Positions 49,391-58,650 are shown, numbered from the stretch's first letter. The stretch is 64,000 nucleotides of DNA from Streptomyces prunicolor NBRC 13075 (GCF_000367365.1 NZ_BARF01000062.1:1-64000), one strand, 5' to 3'. Made by a program: numbers and translations. The notes: generated from the letters alone by a model not told the origin.

Positions 49391-49729
49391 ATGAAGACAG
49401 CGAAGGCAGCGAACACGGGTGTCCTCTTCGCCATCGAGCTCGGCGCCCTCGTGGCCGTCGCCTACTGGGGGTTCACGCGGGACCTCGCCACACCGCTGAC
49501 CTGGCTCCTCGGGCTAGGCGCGCCCCTCGTGCTCGCCGCGCTGTGGGGACTGTGCGGCTCACCGAAGGCCAGGTACAAGGTGCGGGGCGCCGGCCGGGTC
49601 GGGTTCGAGGCGGTGTGGTTCGGGGCCGGGGTCGCCGCGCTGGTCGTCGCCGGAGCCTACGACTGGGCGCTCGTCCTCGCCCTGGTGTGCGCGGTGAGCA
49701 AGACGCTCGCCGTCATCTGGCGGCAGTAG
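49391..49729 (+). CDS. YrdB-family (DUF2568) membrane protein
   Basis: A 112-residue membrane protein with three to four helices (VLFAIELGALVAVAYWGF, LGLGAPLVLAALWGL, VWFGAGVAALVVAGAY). GSPKARYKVRGAGRVGFEAV is the family-typical middle loop. Function unknown. Its 3' end, including the stop codon, is duplicated in the following DNA. Confidence 0.85.
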   Translation: MKTAKAANTGVLFAIELGALVAVAYWGFTRDLATPLTWLLGLGAPLVLAALWGLCGSPKARYKVRGAGRVGFEAVWFGAGVAALVVAGAYDWALVLALVCAVSKTLAVIWRQ

Positions 49730-49755
49730 TACTCGCTGTCATCTGGGGGCAGTAG
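49706..49755. repeat. Tandem duplication over a stop codon
   Basis: CTCGCCGTCATCTGGCGGCA and its TAG (49706-49729) recur at 49732-49755 with two mismatches, a 26-bp period. The first copy encodes the last residues and stop of the YrdB-type protein. Confidence 0.9.
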
Positions 49756-49819
49756 CAGGGGAGTTGACCGACCCCTCATGTCCCCTGGCGTACGTCTCCT
49801 GACCCGGCAACGCCAAGAG

Positions 49820-50389
49820 TCACGCCTCCTCGCCCAGCAGCGCCAGGAAGTCCCGGAACGCCCCCGGCATGTCCACCGACTCCGGATCCAGCAGCCACTG
49901 GTACTGCAACCCGTCCATCACCGCGACCAGCAACGGCGCCGCCCGCTCGGGCGTCAGCCCGTTCGGCAGCCGGTCGCCGTACTCGGTGCGCAGGACCCCC
50001 GCCATGTTCGCCCGCACCCGGACGTACCGCTCGGTGAAGTAGCCCCGCGCCGGATGCCCCTCCGTGACGCTCTCGCCGAGCAGCGCGGAGAAGGTCTGGA
50101 TGATGCCGGGCCGCATCGCGTTGTACTCGACCAGCGAGGCCAGCAGGTCGACCCGCCAGCGGCTGTCCGGTACGGCGTCCCACTGGTCCCGCTCCTCCAG
50201 GACCGCGACGAGCAGCGCGTCCTTCGTGGGGAAGTAGTGCAGCAGGCCCTGCTGGGTCAGCCCGACCCGCTCCGCCACCGCCGCCAGGCTCGCGCCCCGG
50301 TAGCCGCGCTCGGCGATCACCTCCAGGGCCGCCCGCACGATCTCGGCGCGTCGTTCCTCGCGCCGGGTCCTGGAGTTCGTGGCGTTCAT
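49820..50389 (-). CDS. TetR-family regulator
   Basis: A 189-residue TetR protein. The HTH is IVRAALEVIAERGYRGASLA then AVAERVGLTQQGLLHYFPTK; the rest is the helical ligand domain. ATG 50389 (MNATNSRTRREERR) is used; no strong SD. It is divergent from the GH3 beta-glucosidase, with an inverted repeat between, so it most likely represses it and senses a sugar-derived signal. Confidence 0.92.
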   Translation of the reverse strand: MNATNSRTRREERRAEIVRAALEVIAERGYRGASLAAVAERVGLTQQGLLHYFPTKDALLVAVLEERDQWDAVPDSRWRVDLLASLVEYNAMRPGIIQTFSALLGESVTEGHPARGYFTERYVRVRANMAGVLRTEYGDRLPNGLTPERAAPLLVAVMDGLQYQWLLDPESVDMPGAFRDFLALLGEEA

Positions 50390-50431
50390 GGCGTCACCGT
50401 ACGACACCCGACAATGGTTCACATAACAGCA

Positions 50432-50445
50432 AGGTTACGAAACCT
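50432..50445. promoter_or_regulatory. Candidate TetR operator
   Basis: AGGTTacgaAACCT is an inverted repeat in the 125-base gap between the TetR and GH3 genes. It lies about 70 bases upstream of the GH3 start. Confidence 0.45.
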
Positions 50446-50514
50446 ACCGCTCTACAGGTAATCGATGCACGATGGAGGCACCGCACGGTACGGACTCAAC
50501 GAGGAGGCACAGCG

Positions 50515-53007
50515 ATGGCGGGAACCCGCACCCCGGCCGACGAGGCGCGTCAAGCAGTCGTGGAGGCGGCCCTCGGCAAGCTCGACCTGGACGCCAAGAC
50601 GCGGCTGCTCGCCGGTCAGGACATGTGGTCGCTGCCCGCGCTCCCGGAGATAAGCCTGAGGTCCCTCGTCATGTCCGACGGCCCGATCGGCGTCCGGGGC
50701 GTGCGCTGGACCGCCGACGACCCCTCCGTCGCCCTGCCGTCCCCCACCGCCCTCGCCGCCGCCTGGGACCCCGAACTCGCACACCGCGCAGGCGTGTTGC
50801 TCGCCCAGGAGGCCCGCCGCAAGGGCGTCCACGTCCTCCTCGCCCCGACCGTCAACCTGCACCGCTCCCCGCTCGGCGGACGGCACTTCGAGGCGTACAG
50901 CGAGGACCCGTACCTCACCGGACGGATCGGCACCGGATACGTAACAGGCGTACAGGAAGGCGGAGTCGGCACCACCGTCAAGCACTTCGTCGCCAACGAC
51001 GCCGAGACCGACCGCTTCACCGTCGACAACCTCATCTCCCAACGCCCCCTGCGCGAGCTGTACTTGGCCCCCTTCGAAGCGATCGTCGAGAACGCCCACC
51101 CCTGGGGCATCATGACCGCCTACAACAGGGTCAACGGCACCACGATGACCGAGCACCGCTACCTGGTGAACGAGATCCTGCGCGGCGAATGGGGCTTCGA
51201 CGGCTTCAACGTCTCCGACTGGACCGCCGCCCGCTCCACCGTCGGCGCCATCGAGGGCGGCCTCGACGCCGCGATGCCCGGCCCGAAGACGGTCTACGGC
51301 GAGGCCCTCGCCCAGGCCGTACGTGACGGCGAGGTCGAGGAGCCCACCGTCGACGCCGCCGTACGGAACGTGCTGCGGCTCGCCGCCCGCGTCGGCATCC
51401 TGGACGGCGCCGAGCCCGTCGTCGCCGAGGCCCAACTCCCGTCCCCTGTAGATGGCGAGGCCCTCGCCCGCGAGATCGCCCGCCGCTCCTTCGTCCTCGT
51501 CCGCAACGAGAACGACGCCCTCCCGCTGAAGCCCAACGGCACCGTCGCACTCCTCGGCGCAGCCGCCCGCGACGCCCGCGTCCTCGGCGGCGGCTCCGCC
51601 ATCGTCTTTCCGCCGCACATCGTCTCCCCGCTCGACGGCCTCACCGCCGCGCTCCCCGAAGGCACCCTCAGCTACGCCGTCGGCGCCGACCCGAACACCG
51701 AACTCGCCGACGCGGACAAGGGGTTCGAGCTGCGCGCCGTCTGCCGGGACGCGGCGGGCCAGGTCATCGGCACCGCCTCCGCACCCAGCGGACAGCTCCG
51801 GTGGATGGGCGCCGACCTCCCCGAGGGCGTCACCCACGACACCCTCCACACCGTCGAACTCACCGGCACCTTCACCCCGCGCGCCACCGGCACGCACACC
51901 TTCGGCATCAAGGGCCTGGGCGCCTTCACCCTCACCGTCGACGGCACGACGTACTACGACGACGTCCAACGCCCGCTCAAGGACGACCCGTTCAGCTCCT
52001 TCTTCGGCGCCCCCGAACCCCGCGCCCGCGTCGACCTCACCGCCGGCACCCCGGTCGAGGTGTCCCTGACCTACGTCGTGAGCTTCGCCGAGAACCGCTC
52101 CCTCAAGGTCATCGGCTTCTCCCTCGTCCACCAGGAACCGCAGCGCGACCCCGACGAACTCATCGCCGAGGCAGTGGAGTTGGCGCGCACCGCCGGCGCC
52201 GCCGTCATCGTGGTCGCCACCACCGAACGCGTCGAGTCCGAGGGCTACGACCGCACGAACCTCCAACTCCCGGGCCGCCAGGACGACTTGGTGCACGCCG
52301 TAGCCGCCGTCAACCCGAACACCGTCGTGATCGTCAACTCCGGCTCCCCGGTCGAACTGCCCTGGCGCGACGAGGTAGCCGCCGTCCTGCTCGGCTGGTT
52401 CCCCGGCCAGGAGGGCGGCGCCGCCCTCGCCGACGTCCTCACCGGCACCCACGAACCCGGCGGCCGACTCCCCACCACCTGGGGCTCCCTCACCGACGCC
52501 CCGGTCACCCAGGTCGTCCCGGACAACGGCGAACTCCCGTACATCGAGGGCGTGTTCATCGGCTACCGCGCCTGGGAGAAAGCTGCCCGCACCCCGTCGT
52601 ACCCCTTCGGACACGGCTTCGGCTACACGGACTGGACCTACGACGAGATCGCAGCGGACGATACAGACGATACGGACGGGACGTCGGTCACCGTCCGCGT
52701 CACCAACTCGGGCGCCCGGCACGGCCGTGAGGTCGTCCAGATCTATCTGGCCCCCGCCGATGCCCCCGCCGAGACCAACACCAACACCGACACCGACCCG
52801 CAGCGCCCGGCCCGCTGGCTGGCCGGTTTCGCCGGTGTCGAGGCCGGGCCCGGCGAGAGCGTCGAGGTGATCGTCGAACTTCCGCGACGGGCTTTCGAGA
52901 TCTGGGATGAGACGGCGAACTCGTGGGCAGTTGTAAAGGGTTCGTACGAGATCCAGGCGGGACGCTCGATCGCGGACCGCAGGGTCGCCACGACGATTAA
53001 CGTCTGA
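50515..53007 (+). CDS. Beta-glucosidase, GH3, with PA14 domain
   Basis: An 830-residue GH3 enzyme that removes terminal beta-glucose or related sugars. The nucleophile is Asp235 in FNVSDWTAARST; substrate loop VKHFVANDAETDR. A PA14 beta-barrel is inserted around residues 420-550 (TFTPRATGTHTFGIKGLG). The C-terminal fn3-like domain is TVRVTNSGARHGREVVQIYL. No signal peptide, so it is probably cytoplasmic and acts on imported cellobiose- or saponin-type glycosides. ATG 50515 has GAGGAGG eight bases upstream. Confidence 0.94.
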   Translation: MAGTRTPADEARQAVVEAALGKLDLDAKTRLLAGQDMWSLPALPEISLRSLVMSDGPIGVRGVRWTADDPSVALPSPTALAAAWDPELAHRAGVLLAQEARRKGVHVLLAPTVNLHRSPLGGRHFEAYSEDPYLTGRIGTGYVTGVQEGGVGTTVKHFVANDAETDRFTVDNLISQRPLRELYLAPFEAIVENAHPWGIMTAYNRVNGTTMTEHRYLVNEILRGEWGFDGFNVSDWTAARSTVGAIEGGLDAAMPGPKTVYGEALAQAVRDGEVEEPTVDAAVRNVLRLAARVGILDGAEPVVAEAQLPSPVDGEALAREIARRSFVLVRNENDALPLKPNGTVALLGAAARDARVLGGGSAIVFPPHIVSPLDGLTAALPEGTLSYAVGADPNTELADADKGFELRAVCRDAAGQVIGTASAPSGQLRWMGADLPEGVTHDTLHTVELTGTFTPRATGTHTFGIKGLGAFTLTVDGTTYYDDVQRPLKDDPFSSFFGAPEPRARVDLTAGTPVEVSLTYVVSFAENRSLKVIGFSLVHQEPQRDPDELIAEAVELARTAGAAVIVVATTERVESEGYDRTNLQLPGRQDDLVHAVAAVNPNTVVIVNSGSPVELPWRDEVAAVLLGWFPGQEGGAALADVLTGTHEPGGRLPTTWGSLTDAPVTQVVPDNGELPYIEGVFIGYRAWEKAARTPSYPFGHGFGYTDWTYDEIAADDTDDTDGTSVTVRVTNSGARHGREVVQIYLAPADAPAETNTNTDTDPQRPARWLAGFAGVEAGPGESVEVIVELPRRAFEIWDETANSWAVVKGSYEIQAGRSIADRRVATTINV

Positions 53008-53030
53008 GCCGGGACAAGCTCCCCACAGAC

Positions 53031-53066
53031 AGCCCCGGCCCGGGACCTGACCCCTGGGCCGGGGCT
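53031..53066. terminator. Bidirectional terminator hairpin
   Basis: AGCCCCGGCCC (53031-53041) and GGGCCGGGGCT (53056-53066) form a perfect 11-bp stem between the convergent GH3 and aldose epimerase genes. Confidence 0.8.
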
Positions 53067-53092
53067 CATCACATCCCGGTCGACCGACGCGT

Positions 53093-54073
53093 TCAGCGGG
53101 CCGAGAAGCCGTACACCGTCTCCGACCGGTAGGTCTGGCCCGGACGCAGCTCCGTGCTCGGGAACTCGGGGCGGTTCGGGGAGTCCGGGAAGTGCTGGGT
53201 CTCCAGGGCGATCCCGGCACCCGGTGCGAACGGCTCGTCCAGATGCTCACCGGTGTAGAGCTGGATGCCGGGCTCGGTCGTCGCCACCGTCAACACCCGC
53301 CCCGACGCCGGGTCGTACAGCTCGGCGATCTCGACGGCGGCCGGGGTCACACCCTTGTCCAGCACGAAGTTGTGGTCGTAGCCGGAGCCGACCTTCCGCG
53401 CCTCCCGGAAGTCGAAGCGCGTGCCCGCGACCTCGTCGAGCACACCGGTGGGGATCAGATCACCGTCAACCGGCGTGAACCGCGAGGCAGCGAGCCGGAG
53501 TTCATGACCACCTGCGCCGCCCGCGCTTCCCGCGCCGCTCAGATCGAAGTAGCTGTGGTTGGTGAGGTTGACGACGGTCGGCGCGTCCGTCGTCGCCTCG
53601 TAGCCGAAGCGCAGCGCGCCCGACTCGTCCAGCGTGTAGGTCGCCGAGACGACGAGCCGCCCCGGAAAGCCCTCCTCGCCGTGCGCGCTGACCCGGCTCA
53701 ACCGCACCCCGTGCTCGACCGGCTCGACGTCCCACACCCGCTTGTCGAAGCCCCGCTCGCCGCCGTGCAGGGAGTTGGGCGCGTTGTTCTGCGCCAGCGA
53801 GTACGTGACACCCTCCAGCGGGAAACGGCCCCCCGCGATCCGGTTCGCGTACCGCCCCACCAACGCCCCGAGATACGGCTCGGGATGGGCGAGATACCCG
53901 TCCAGATCGGCGAACCCGAGCACGACGTCAGCCACGTGCCCGTCCCGGTCCGGCACCTCCACCGACTGCACGATCCCGCCGTACGACAGCACCCGCACCC
54001 GCACACCGGCCCGCTCAAACGTCCAGCGGTGCACGGGCGTGCCGTCGGGAAGGGTGCCGAAAAGTTCGCTCAT
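53093..54073 (-). CDS. Cytoplasmic aldose 1-epimerase (mutarotase)
   Basis: A 326-residue GalM-family protein, without signal peptide. It shares LHGGERGFDKRVWDVEPV, LTNHSYFDLSGAGSAG with the catalytic His, and ALETQHFPDSPNR with the catalytic Glu with the exported paralogue at 27175-28329. The start is ATG 54073, ten bases after the SGNH hydrolase stop. It may process anomers released by the facing GH3 enzyme. Confidence 0.93.
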   Translation of the reverse strand: MSELFGTLPDGTPVHRWTFERAGVRVRVLSYGGIVQSVEVPDRDGHVADVVLGFADLDGYLAHPEPYLGALVGRYANRIAGGRFPLEGVTYSLAQNNAPNSLHGGERGFDKRVWDVEPVEHGVRLSRVSAHGEEGFPGRLVVSATYTLDESGALRFGYEATTDAPTVVNLTNHSYFDLSGAGSAGGAGGHELRLAASRFTPVDGDLIPTGVLDEVAGTRFDFREARKVGSGYDHNFVLDKGVTPAAVEIAELYDPASGRVLTVATTEPGIQLYTGEHLDEPFAPGAGIALETQHFPDSPNRPEFPSTELRPGQTYRSETVYGFSAR

Positions 54074-54083
54074 GAGGGAAACC

Positions 54084-55001
54084 CTAGGTCACGGGTTCGC
54101 GCGCGGTGACGTGCCGGTAGGCGATCTCGGCGAGCCGCGCCTGACCGTCCGTACTCGGGTGGAACCAGTCCCAGTGGCTCAACTGATCCGTACCGAACCG
54201 GTAGTCGTAGACCGCGCCCCCGTCGAACCGGCACCGCTTGTCCGTCGCGCACACCTGCTCAAGCACCTTGTTGTACGCCTCCACCCGGTCCAGCACGGTG
54301 TCGCGCCGCTCGGTCGCCGCCGAGTCCAGGGCGTCCGCGTCGGCCAGCATCGAGGGGCAGATCCCTAGCTTCCACACCGCCTTGCCCATCGGGTTCGTCC
54401 GCCCCTGCGCCCAGAGCCGCTTGAGATTCGGCACGCTCGCGACGTAGACCTGCGTCTTCGGCAGCGCCCGGCGCAGCGACTTCAGCGACTCCTCGAACTC
54501 GGCACGGAAGTCGGCCACGGAGGTCATGGCCGAGGTAGAGGCCCGACAGGCGTCATTGGCCCCCACCATCACGGTGACCAACTGCGGCTTGCGCGCCACC
54601 GCCTGACCGATCTGCGCGGGCAGGTCGGCCATCCGCGCCCCGGTCTCCGCGTAGTTCCAACTGCGCGTGGCCGCACCCGTCTTCCCCAGCAGCCGCACGG
54701 CAAGACTGTCGACCGAGGCCTCGCTGCCGGTCGCCCAGGACACCTCCGGGCAGTCCGACAGGACCGTACAGGCGTCAAAACCACGGGTGATGGAGTCCCC
54801 GACGGCCGCGACCGACGACGGACTGCGGTCCCACAGGGGAGTGGGCGAGGGCTTCGCCTTGGCCGCCGTACCACTCTTACTGTGCGCGCCGGAGGACGTA
54901 CCCCCGCCGGAGTCGCAGCCGGCGGCCCCCAGGACGCTCGCCACCACGACGGCGAGCACGGCCCGTGAACGAAGACGTCGGATTCGCATGTTGAGACCCA
55001 T
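54084..55001 (-). CDS. SGNH/GDSL-hydrolase lipoprotein
   Basis: A protein of about 305 residues. A lipoprotein signal (VLAVVVASVLGAAGC) is followed by a Ser/Lys/Pro linker. SGNH blocks: AVGDSITRGFDAC with the nucleophile Ser, block III GANDACR, and the Asp-His pair in DWFHPSTDGQ. ATG 55001 is used; 55010 and 54989 are also possible, since the GGAGGGG sits between them. It is likely a membrane-anchored esterase acting outside, perhaps on acetylated sugars. Ten bases separate it from the epimerase gene. Confidence 0.88.
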   Translation of the reverse strand: MGLNMRIRRLRSRAVLAVVVASVLGAAGCDSGGGTSSGAHSKSGTAAKAKPSPTPLWDRSPSSVAAVGDSITRGFDACTVLSDCPEVSWATGSEASVDSLAVRLLGKTGAATRSWNYAETGARMADLPAQIGQAVARKPQLVTVMVGANDACRASTSAMTSVADFRAEFEESLKSLRRALPKTQVYVASVPNLKRLWAQGRTNPMGKAVWKLGICPSMLADADALDSAATERRDTVLDRVEAYNKVLEQVCATDKRCRFDGGAVYDYRFGTDQLSHWDWFHPSTDGQARLAEIAYRHVTAREPVT

Positions 55002-55237
55002 CCCCTCCATAACGGTCTCAACCCATAACAACGCGCCATGGTTCCCGCACATGTGCGATGCAACGGCACACCCCCGTTCAAGCGTCCCCATGGGTGAATG
55101 GCGGCGTTTCCTGGTACCTGGAGGGACGGTACGTCACACTCCGCGCGCCGCCGCACGGTAGCCTCGCCCTCAACGTGGCTGCCCTGCCGCCGCCGTTCGC
55201 CAGTCAGCAAGATGCCCCGCTCTGTCCGGAGGTCCCG

Positions 55238-55732
55238 GTGACGACACGTGGAGTTCTGTACGTGCACTCCGCGCCGCGCGCGCTGTGCCCGCACGTCGAG
55301 TGGGCCGTGGCCGGGGTGCTCGGCACACGCGTCAGCCTCGACTGGATCCGACAGCCCGCCGCCCCCGGAACCTGGCGCTCCGAATTCTCCTGGCAGGCAG
55401 AGGCCGGAACGGCCTCCAAGCTGGCGTCGGCCCTACGCGGCTGGCACCTCCTCCGCTTCGAGGTAACCGCAGAGCCCTGCCCCACAGCCGAGGGCGAGCG
55501 CTACAGCTGCACCCCCGAGCTCGGCATCTTCCACGCAGTCACCGGCATCCACGGCGACATCCTGATTCCGGAGGACCGACTCCGCGCGGCGCTCACCCGC
55601 TCCCAACAGGGCGAGACCAACCTGGAAGCGGACATCGCCAAACTCCTGGGCAAGCCGTGGGACGACGAGTTGGAGCCGTTCAGGTATGCGGGTGAGGGTG
55701 CCCCGGTCCGCTGGCTACACCAGGTGGTGTGA
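55238..55732 (+). CDS. DUF3145 protein
   Basis: A 164-residue actinobacterial protein with the DUF3145 pattern: TRGVLYVHSAPRALCPHVEW, LLRFEVTAEPCPTAEGERYS and TPELGIFHAVTGIHGDILIP, plus a glycine-rich end. GTG 55238 follows GGAGG at five bases. The function is unknown; its steady position next to the fab operon in Streptomyces suggests a link to lipid synthesis, which is inference. Confidence 0.92.
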   Translation: MTTRGVLYVHSAPRALCPHVEWAVAGVLGTRVSLDWIRQPAAPGTWRSEFSWQAEAGTASKLASALRGWHLLRFEVTAEPCPTAEGERYSCTPELGIFHAVTGIHGDILIPEDRLRAALTRSQQGETNLEADIAKLLGKPWDDELEPFRYAGEGAPVRWLHQVV

Positions 55733-55740
55733 AGCTTTTA

Positions 55741-55767
55741 GGGGCGCGGGGAACTGCGCGACCAGCC
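55741..55767. repeat. Dispersed 27-bp repeat copy
   Basis: Identical to the copy at 32695-32721 and preceded by the same TTTTA. It lies directly after the DUF3145 gene and could be part of its terminator region. Confidence 0.85.
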
Positions 55768-55794
55768 CCCACCGGCCGTAAGACGAAAAACGAC

Positions 55795-55833
55795 GTGTGG
55801 CCCGCCCCAAAAAACCCAGGGGGCGGGCCACAC
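55795..55833. terminator. Bidirectional terminator hairpin
   Basis: GTGTGGCCCGCCCC (55795-55808) and GGGGCGGGCCACAC (55820-55833) form a perfect 14-bp stem with an 11-base loop between convergent DUF3145 and fabF. Confidence 0.85.
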
Positions 55834-55859
55834 ACCGTTTACGGCAAACTACGGCGTTC

Positions 55860-57131
55860 TCAGACCGTCCGGAACGCCAACACCACGTTGTGCCCACCAA
55901 ACCCGAACGAGTCGTTCAGCGCGGCAATACGCCCCTCGACCGGCAACTTACGAGCCTCGCCGCGAACGACATCCGCGTTGGCCTCAGCCTCAGGGTCAAG
56001 GTTCTCGACATTGATGGTCGGCGGCGCGATCCGGTTGTACAGCGCGAGCACCGTGGCGACCGACTCGACGCCACCCGCACCACCCAGCAGATGCCCGGTC
56101 ATGGACTTCGTGGCCGAGACCGCCATGTGGTCCGCGTCGTCACCGAACACCTTGCGCAACGCCTTGAGTTCGGCCACGTCACCGGCCGGCGTCGACGTCG
56201 CGTGCGCGTTCACGTGCACGATCTCCGCCGCGTCCAGGTCGGTGTTGTCCATCAGGTTCCGCAGGGCCTGCGAGATACCGCGCCCCTCCGGCTCCGGCTG
56301 CACGATGTCGTGGCCGTCGGCGGAGATGCCCTGCCCGACCGCCTCGGCGTACACCCGGGCACCGCGCTTCGCGGCGTGCTCGGCGGACTCCAGGACGAGG
56401 ACGCCCGCGCCCTCGCCGAGGACGAAGCCGTCGCGGCCGGTGTCGTAGGGACGCGAGGCGCCCTGCGGGTCGTCGTTGTTCTTGGACATCGCCATCATGT
56501 TGCCGAACGCGGCGATGGGGAGGGGGTGGATGGCCGCCTCCGTGCCACCCGCGACGACGACGTCGGCGCGGCCGGTGCGGATCATCTCGATGGCGTAGCC
56601 GATGGCCTCGGCGCCGGAGGCGCACGCGGAGACCGGCGTGTGCACGCCCGCGCGGGCACCCACGAGCAGACCCACGTTGGCGGACGGGCCGTTCGGCATC
56701 AGCATGGGGACGGTGTGCGGGGAGACGCGGCGGACGCCCTTCTCCTTCAGCACGTCGTACTGGTCGAGCAGGGTCGTCACACCGCCGATGCCGGAGGCGA
56801 TGACCGTGCCCAGCCGGTCGGGGTCGACCGCCGGGTCCTCGCCGGCCTTGTCGGTGAAACCGGCGTCCGCCCAGGCCTCCTTGGCCGCGATCAGCGCGAA
56901 CTGTGCCGAGCGGTCCAGACGGCGGGCCTGCGGACGCGGGATGACCTCGGAAGGTTCCACGGCGATCGTCGCGGCGATACGGACCGCCTGCTCGGCGGCC
57001 CACTCCTGCTCCAGGGGCTTCACACCGGACTTGCCGGCGATCAGACCCTCCCAGGTCGAGGCTGCGTCGCCACCCAGCGGTGTGGTTGCGCCGATACCGG
57101 TGACGACCACGGTGCGATTGGTCGGGCTCAC
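55860..57131 (-). CDS. fabF: 3-oxoacyl-ACP synthase II
   Basis: A 423-residue ketosynthase that elongates acyl-ACP in fatty acid synthesis. GTG 57131 begins SPTNRTVVVTGIGATTPLG. The catalytic Cys170 is in VSACASGAEA, and His310, Lys342 and His347 complete the active site (VNAHATSTPAGD, TKSMTGHLLGG). It is the last gene of the fabD-fabH-acpP-fabF operon. The 148-base gap before it is G/C-rich with short GGGCCTG repeats. Confidence 0.97.
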   Translation of the reverse strand: MSPTNRTVVVTGIGATTPLGGDAASTWEGLIAGKSGVKPLEQEWAAEQAVRIAATIAVEPSEVIPRPQARRLDRSAQFALIAAKEAWADAGFTDKAGEDPAVDPDRLGTVIASGIGGVTTLLDQYDVLKEKGVRRVSPHTVPMLMPNGPSANVGLLVGARAGVHTPVSACASGAEAIGYAIEMIRTGRADVVVAGGTEAAIHPLPIAAFGNMMAMSKNNDDPQGASRPYDTGRDGFVLGEGAGVLVLESAEHAAKRGARVYAEAVGQGISADGHDIVQPEPEGRGISQALRNLMDNTDLDAAEIVHVNAHATSTPAGDVAELKALRKVFGDDADHMAVSATKSMTGHLLGGAGGVESVATVLALYNRIAPPTINVENLDPEAEANADVVRGEARKLPVEGRIAALNDSFGFGGHNVVLAFRTV

Positions 57132-57279
57132 GGGAATTCTCTCTCCAACGGTACGAGGATTAAGCGGCGCCACCGCCGGGTGGCGGGGCCATGCAGCCGG
57201 GCCTGTGGGGCAGCTCGGGCCTGGTGGATCCGGGCCTATGAGGGGGCTCGGACCCGGTGGCCCGGGCCTAAGGGGTGGC

Positions 57280-57528
57280 TCAGGCCTGGTGCTTGAGGAT
57301 GTAGTCGGTCGCGTCGCCGACCGTCTTGAGGTTCTTGACATCCTCGTCGGGGATCTTGACGTCGAAGCGCTCTTCAGCGGCGACGACGACCTCGACCATG
57401 GACAGCGAGTCGACGTCCAGGTCGTCGGTGAAGGACTTGTCCAGCTGGACGTCCTCAACCGGGATGCCGGCGATCTCGTTCACGATGTCGGCGAGACCGG
57501 CGACGATCTCTTCCTGAGTGGCGGCCAT
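57280..57528 (-). CDS. acpP: Acyl carrier protein
   Basis: An 82-residue carrier protein of the fatty acid synthase. The phosphopantetheine site is Ser41 in DVDSLSMVEVV. Length and acidic character are typical. It lies between fabH and fabF in the conserved operon. Confidence 0.97.
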   Translation of the reverse strand: MAATQEEIVAGLADIVNEIAGIPVEDVQLDKSFTDDLDVDSLSMVEVVVAAEERFDVKIPDEDVKNLKTVGDATDYILKHQA

Positions 57529-57633
57529 GTCAGGCGCTCCTTCTTTGTGATCCAGAGGGTGTGGCGTTCCCGCCGCGGCAGCGGCGGGGGAGTACAGCCG
57601 TACCGGATCCGATGATGATCCGGCACGGAGTGC

Positions 57634-58632
57634 CTAGGGGAGGGTAACGACCGTCGCGGCGTACACGAGACCCGCCCCGAAGCCGATGACGAGCGCGGTG
57701 TCGCCGCTCTTGGCCTCGCCGGTCGCCAGAAGCCGCTCCATAGCGAGCGGAATCGAGGCGGCCGAGGTGTTGCCGGTGGTGCGTACGTCACGCGCGACCG
57801 TGACGTGCTCCGGCAGTTTCAGCGTCTTCACCATCGAGTCGATGATCCGCTCGTTGGCCTGGTGGGGAATGAAGACATCCAGGTCGTCCGGGGTGATCCC
57901 GGCCGCGTCCAGCGCCTGCTGGGCGACCTTCGCCATCTCGAACACGGCCCAGCGGAACACCGCCTGGCCCTCCTGCGTGATCGCAGGGAACTTGCCCGTG
58001 CTGTCGTACTCGGTCCACGGCACGGTCTGCTTGATGGTGTCGGACTTGTCGCCCTCCGAGCCCCACACGGTCGGACCGATCATCGGCTCCTTCGCGGGGC
58101 CGACCACGACCGCGCCCGCGCCGTCACCGAACAGGAAGGCCGTCGCGCGGTCCTCCAGGTCGGTCAGGTCGGACAGCCGCTCCACGCCGATGACGAGCAC
58201 GTACTCGGCGCTGCCCTCGACGACCATGCCCTTGGCGAGGGTCAGGCCGTAGCCGAAGCCCGCGCAGCCCGCCGAGATGTCGAACGCGGCGGCCTTGTTC
58301 GTGCCCAGCTTGTCGGCGATCTCCGTCGCCACGGCCGGGGTCTGCTTGAAGTGCGAGACGGTCGAGACGATCACGCCGCCGATCTGCTCGGCGGTGATGC
58401 CCGCGTCCGCGATCGCCTTGCCGGACGCCTCGATGGACATCGCGGCGACGGTCTCCTCGTCGTTCGCCCAGTGCCGGGTCTCGATGCCCGAACGGGAGCG
58501 GATCCACTCGTCCGACGAGTCGATCGTCTCCAGGATCACCTCGTTCGGGACGACCCGGACCGGACGGTAGCCGCCCACGCCGAGGATGCGCGCGTACGGT
58601 GCGCCCTTGCTCGGCTTGATCTTCGTCGACAT
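57634..58632 (-). CDS. fabH: 3-oxoacyl-ACP synthase III
   Basis: A 332-residue initiating ketosynthase that condenses a short acyl-CoA with malonyl-ACP. Active residues: Cys123 in ISAGCAGFGYGL, His257 in FIPHQANERI, Asn288 in TTGNTSAASIP. In Streptomyces FabH prefers branched starters, giving iso/anteiso fatty acids. It follows fabD by 18 bases. Confidence 0.97.
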   Translation of the reverse strand: MSTKIKPSKGAPYARILGVGGYRPVRVVPNEVILETIDSSDEWIRSRSGIETRHWANDEETVAAMSIEASGKAIADAGITAEQIGGVIVSTVSHFKQTPAVATEIADKLGTNKAAAFDISAGCAGFGYGLTLAKGMVVEGSAEYVLVIGVERLSDLTDLEDRATAFLFGDGAGAVVVGPAKEPMIGPTVWGSEGDKSDTIKQTVPWTEYDSTGKFPAITQEGQAVFRWAVFEMAKVAQQALDAAGITPDDLDVFIPHQANERIIDSMVKTLKLPEHVTVARDVRTTGNTSAASIPLAMERLLATGEAKSGDTALVIGFGAGLVYAATVVTLP

Positions 58633-58650
58633 GTTCCTACGGCTCCTTCT

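Noticed and set aside
50452..53250. 932-codon minus-strand frame over the GH3 gene
   Set aside because: Gly/Val/Ala/Arg-rich antisense frame caused by high GC; the plus strand has all GH3 motifs.
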